Below the pieces are notes generated by a model. It did not search any database. It was not told where the DNA came from and saw only the letters and a list, made by a program, of their open reading frames with translations. A stretch of 8,949 bases of DNA from CAXSEF01 sp964236535 (GTDB lineage Bacteria; Pseudomonadota; Alphaproteobacteria; Acetobacterales; Acetobacteraceae). The translations under genes and the position numbers were made by a program. The stretch is from contig CAXSEF010000117.1 in NCBI GenBank assembly GCA_964236535.1, positions 1-8,949 on the forward strand, given 5' to 3'. Below, in pieces: positions 6,409 through 8,949 of the stretch; within the stretch, counting starts at the first letter, position 1, and each line of letters opens with the position of its first letter.

Positions 6409-8044
6409 CGCCGGCTATCTGAGCCAGCTCGGCACCTATAGTGTCAATGGTGCTAGCGTCCCATCGAGCAATCGCGTCTAAACTGTCCACGAGTTCATCA
6501 GCGATCCCGGTAGGAAGCATATGTTCTTTAAAACCTTCCCAGTCCGTAGCTGGTTTTGGTCTACGGTCTAAAATAGAAAGGAATGTGTTACCGATGGTGG
6601 CAGCCCAAAAAGCACCATCCTCCTCGCTCATTCCTTCCCAGCCTATACCTTGTCTAGGCCATATAAAATGAAGCGTCCCAATAGTCTCCGGCGTGATACT
6701 ACGCTCCAAAATAGATCTACGCAGGAAAGTAAGAACGGACTTGTTGAACGACCTTTTTCTAGTTTGGTAAACAAAAGTCTCCTTAGGCGGGTCAAGATCT
6801 CTTAGGATTTCTCTTATCGTTGACCAGTCTTTAGCATCGTGAGCTCTTTTAGCAGCCTCTCCAAAAAGCCTCTCTACATTTCCGGTACCAAGATTTCCGA
6901 CCACAATCCGACGTACCACTAGCCTAAGTATGTATTTCATTGCGCCGAGGGAATCCGGCAAATTGGCTACAGCCAGCAGGATCGGTCGAACTGCTATAAC
7001 TCCCAGACTGTTGAGTGCAGAAAAGACTTTCAGAGCCTCGGGGTCGGCCGGGCCTGGGAACGTAGGATCAACCATCTGCGCATACAGAGGAAGATTGAAC
7101 TCTAGTATTTCAATCAGCCTCTCAGTGCTGGGAGGCTTCCGTGCCGAGTGCTTAAATCTATCAGCTAAAAACTTAAACAGGTCTTTTGGAAGAATGTGCC
7201 CTGACTCAACGGTAACAGCATGCCTTATGTACTGAACAAAAATTCCAGTGCCAGGTGGAAACTGTCTAGCCATGGCCTGCCATTGATTATAGCGTGCTAT
7301 CTTCTTGGGCTTAGCGGTTTGGCTGATCACATAGTTTTTTAAAAGATCTGCTGTGGTAAGTCCTCGACCACGTGTATTTATTACCTCAAACACCTGATAC
7401 GCCGATCCAGGGTCTGGGTGAATAAATACTGCAAAGTAGACACGGTGCGTAAGAAACTCGGTCCACTTTCCAAGTCTCTTGAACGGATCCGACCTTAAGT
7501 CCTCCCGAAGCATTGTTTTAAGGTATCGATATGACTCGATCATACGCTGCGACACCGAGCCCTCATCTCCCTCATCGGTTGGAGTCTTCCCAGTGTCTAA
7601 TATCGTCTGAAGCGTCTGATCGTCACTCTGATCTGACAATACTACGCGTGGGTCCGTCTCGTCGGTCTCGTAATTTATCGATCGTAGGAAATCAGCTTGG
7701 ATGCGGTCCGCCAGTGCCTTGCGACCGCGTTCGACCGCCTCATAGTAAAGGCCGCAAGCTAGTAAAGTAAGTGTGACCAACCTCTGTTGGCCGTCGACAA
7801 CATGTTTTCTACTTGTCTCTTCAGTCAAGATTACAAGACCTAGGAAATAGGAATCCGCCTCTATGCTGCTGCTAAGGTCGGTCCAGAAATCAGCAACCTC
7901 ATCATCCTGCCACGAGTATTCACGCTGAAACTGCGGAATTTCAAATGTGGATCCCGAAAGTAGCGCGCCGACGGTACTGGCCGACGCATTTAGAGGAGTT
8001 TGCACTGTGTAACCGGCTTTCTGTTTAGGATCACGTTCCCGCAA
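6395..8044 (-). CDS. DUF262 (GmrS/ParB-like) protein with a divergent DUF1524-like C-terminus
   Basis: The 549-residue protein carries the DUF262 signature: IPQFQREYSW (36-45), HVVDGQQRL (81-89, the DGQQR motif linked to nucleotide hydrolysis in GmrSD/SspE/BrxU proteins) and FEVINTRGRGLTTADLLKN (219-237). A long helical middle follows. The C-terminus has LHFIWPRQ (458-465) and TIGNTFL (483-489). These sit where DUF1524 nucleases usually have an H-I-L-P-Q motif and an I-G-N-L-T-L strand, but the motif His is displaced or lost. Related proteins are phage-defence enzymes acting on modified or foreign DNA. An in-frame TAA immediately precedes the TTG at 8044, so the start is TTG 8044 (AGG nine bases upstream) or GTG 8005. 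Codons are markedly AT-richer than in the flanks. It is the first gene of an overlapping operon with the PIN-like gene. Confidence 0.88.
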   Translation of the reverse strand: MRERDPKQKAGYTVQTPLNASASTVGALLSGSTFEIPQFQREYSWQDDEVADFWTDLSSSIEADSYFLGLVILTEETSRKHVVDGQQRLVTLTLLACGLYYEAVERGRKALADRIQADFLRSINYETDETDPRVVLSDQSDDQTLQTILDTGKTPTDEGDEGSVSQRMIESYRYLKTMLREDLRSDPFKRLGKWTEFLTHRVYFAVFIHPDPGSAYQVFEVINTRGRGLTTADLLKNYVISQTAKPKKIARYNQWQAMARQFPPGTGIFVQYIRHAVTVESGHILPKDLFKFLADRFKHSARKPPSTERLIEILEFNLPLYAQMVDPTFPGPADPEALKVFSALNSLGVIAVRPILLAVANLPDSLGAMKYILRLVVRRIVVGNLGTGNVERLFGEAAKRAHDAKDWSTIREILRDLDPPKETFVYQTRKRSFNKSVLTFLRRSILERSITPETIGTLHFIWPRQGIGWEGMSEEDGAFWAATIGNTFLSILDRRPKPATDWEGFKEHMLPTGIADELVDSLDAIARWDASTIDTIGAELAQIAGDVWY

Positions 8045-8170
8045 ATTATCTTAACCTAGGCATGGCTCTCACGCGAGATAGTCACGATATTTGTAAGGCA
8101 GATTATCTCCCCAAATCTGGAATAAGCCTAAACGGAGGTTTCAGATCATGACGATCCGGAGACGCGAGAC
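8045..8170 (-). promoter_or_regulatory. Upstream region of the DUF262-PIN operon
   Basis: This AT-richer gap lies between the HTH gene's stop and the DUF262 start, both on the minus strand. On that strand GATAAT (8107-8102) resembles a -10 box, but no good -35 box is placed before it. A five-codon frame (ATG at 8062, M-P-R-L-R, stop) ends directly against the TTG start and could be a leader or chance. ACGCGAGA occurs at both 8071-8078 and 8162-8169. Confidence 0.3.
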
Positions 8171-8614
8171 CTAGCTAAAATCAGCGATGGCGCTCTCCAA
8201 AACCGGACAGTTCGCAAACCACCAACAGTCCCCCAACCACCCGACCTCCACCACCAGCCTCTGCCTACCGCCCTGTCCCGCGTCGAGCGCCCGCCGCACC
8301 CCGTTCGGGTCCCGCCCGCTGACCGTCAGACAGGCATGCGCCGTCTGGTCCGGCTCCGACCGCCCCTGCTCCCAGTCGCGCAACGTGCCAATCGGAATAT
8401 GGAACCGCACCGCAAAACGCTCCTGCGTCAGGCCGAGCGCCCGCCGCATCGTCCTGGTCCGCGGCACCGGGCGCAGTCCGCCGATGGACGCTGCGCTGAG
8501 CGGCTGCGCATCAGGGTCCCTGAGCGCCGCGGCACGCACCGCCTCGTCGGCCATCGCGTCGGCACGGCTCCAGTCATGCCCGGCCGTTCTCATCGTGGTA
8601 CTGTCGTCGCTCAT
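8171..8614 (-). CDS. HTH (XRE/Cro-like) antitoxin of a BrnT-type toxin-antitoxin pair
   Basis: The 147-residue protein has an acidic, Ala-rich N-terminus (about 14-40). A Cro/C1-type helix-turn-helix follows at about 55-100: MRRALGLTQERFAVRFHIP, then IGTLRDWEQGRSEPD. The W-E-Q-G-R-x-x-P-D ending is typical of antitoxins paired with BrnT-like toxins. It would bind DNA, repress its own operon and neutralise the toxin. Close relatives, as I recall them, stop soon after the R-x-A-L helix (about residue 110). Here some 35 extra residues follow (GWLGDCWWFANCP and onwards), ending at the junction with low-GC DNA, so the original stop may have been lost. ATG 8614 is chosen for its AGGCGG ribosome site; ATG 8593 is an alternative. 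The gene overlaps the end of the broken brnT by 41 bases, as is common for such pairs. Confidence 0.78.
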   Translation of the reverse strand: MSDDSTTMRTAGHDWSRADAMADEAVRAAALRDPDAQPLSAASIGGLRPVPRTRTMRRALGLTQERFAVRFHIPIGTLRDWEQGRSEPDQTAHACLTVSGRDPNGVRRALDAGQGGRQRLVVEVGWLGDCWWFANCPVLESAIADFS

Positions 8615-8857
8615 AGAAGTCCGCCTTTCGCCCCGAAATGATCCGGATCGCCTCGTCCCGCGTGGCGCAGGCGACAGGCACCCGGCCATCCGCTATCCCA
8701 AGCATCGAACGGCGCGCCTCTCGCACGCTTGGCTGTCGTCGACCCATTCGACACCAGACGGGTCCCTGAACACGCTCCTCGCTGTCTCGAAGCTCACAGC
8801 CTGGTCACGCCAGTTGGCGGCCTTTGCGTCATCCCGCTCGAACAGCCCGTTGCCCAT
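8574..8857 (-). pseudogene. brnT: BrnT-family toxin, frameshifted
   Basis: From ATG 8857 the frame reads MGNGLFERDDAKAANW, then VSFETARSVFRDP and GVEWVDD, the characteristic BrnT opening, but meets TAG at 8695-8693. The adjacent frame resumes with MLGIADGRV (from 8705), then ATRDEAIRIISGRKADFYER, ending with TGA at 8576-8574. The join needs one extra base near 8706-8710 (around GTTCGATGCT), so a single-base deletion has split the gene. Intact BrnT is a small RNase of RelE-like fold that blocks growth. As written, neither fragment contains the whole fold, so the toxin is probably inactive. A sequencing error cannot be excluded. Thirty-five bases of uninformative spacer separate its start from the gene fragment to the right. 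Confidence 0.82.
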
Positions 8858-8892
8858 GGAACAGACCGGCCACCAGCAGCGCAGCCACCAGC

Positions 8893-8949
8893 CTAGTTCA
8901 CCGCCACCGAGAAGCTCGGCACGTACCCCACCCCGATGCTGCTGCGCAC
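8893..8949 (-). CDS. C-terminal tail of an unidentified protein (cut by window edge)
   Basis: From the right edge the minus strand is open for 18 codons, ending in the residues GVGYVPSFSVAVN and a TAG at 8895-8893. Strong G/C at third positions fits a native gene. The alternating hydrophobic pattern would suit a terminal beta-strand, but the piece is too short to identify. Confidence 0.35.
   Translation of the reverse strand: MRSSIGVGYVPSFSVAVN

Larger units (their letters stand above)
4646..8170. mobile_element. Putative integrated island with decayed recombinase and DUF262-PIN module
   Basis: Composition shifts from above 70% G+C to roughly 40-52% in lines sampled between about 5520 and 8160, with an intermediate zone (4650-5520) holding a broken tyrosine recombinase. 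The GC-rich composition returns abruptly at about 8170-8200. Recombinase plus foreign composition plus a defence-like operon fits a small genomic island. I could not find matching direct repeats at the two ends, so the edges are approximate. Confidence 0.5.

Noticed and set aside
5575..8044. Canonical GmrSD type IV restriction system
   Set aside because: The DUF1524 signature is divergent and the second gene encodes a PIN-like protein, not GmrD.
8615..8689. Extension of the HTH protein to 8689
   Set aside because: This part is an out-of-frame reading of the brnT 3' half; ATG 8614 has the ribosome site.
1..8949. CRISPR array, tRNA, rRNA or intact insertion sequence
   Set aside because: No regularly spaced repeats, no tRNA-like cloverleaf, no rRNA sequence and no transposase with terminal inverted repeats were seen on either strand.

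Overview
The window looks like a chromosomal segment of a very GC-rich alphaproteobacterium, most likely Acetobacteraceae/Rhodospirillales (Roseomonas-like). This rests on extreme third-position G/C, the IalB-RlmN gene pair and a BrnT/HTH toxin-antitoxin remnant. It is inference from protein resemblance; no search was run.

Layout. Positions 1-2572 (minus strand) hold a SAM-dependent methyltransferase that runs off the left edge and, upstream of it, a protein with a TPR-like N-terminus and an ATP-grasp fold. The 169-bp gap between them contains two copies, facing each other, of a two-hairpin repeat. Divergent from these, 2713-4583 (plus strand) carries a secreted IalB-family protein overlapping rlmN by the ATGA motif. 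A third copy of the two-hairpin repeat follows rlmN.

From about 4646 to 8170 base composition changes: sampled lines drop from above 70% G+C to roughly 40-52%. This segment looks imported. It opens with a broken tyrosine recombinase (4829-5544, at least two frameshifts) and then carries a tightly overlapping two-gene minus-strand operon. Its first gene, 6395-8044, encodes a DUF262 (GmrS/ParB-like) protein. Its second, 5575-6408, encodes a PIN-like (PIN_8-type) nuclease. This pair is the most interesting content: it resembles a GmrSD-type defence system in which the DUF1524 nuclease half appears decayed and a separate PIN nuclease is encoded next door.

To the right, GC-rich DNA resumes with an HTH antitoxin (8171-8614) whose partner brnT toxin (8574-8857) has a one-base frameshift. 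The last 57 bases are the tail of an unidentified minus-strand gene. No tRNA, rRNA, CRISPR array or intact insertion sequence was seen.
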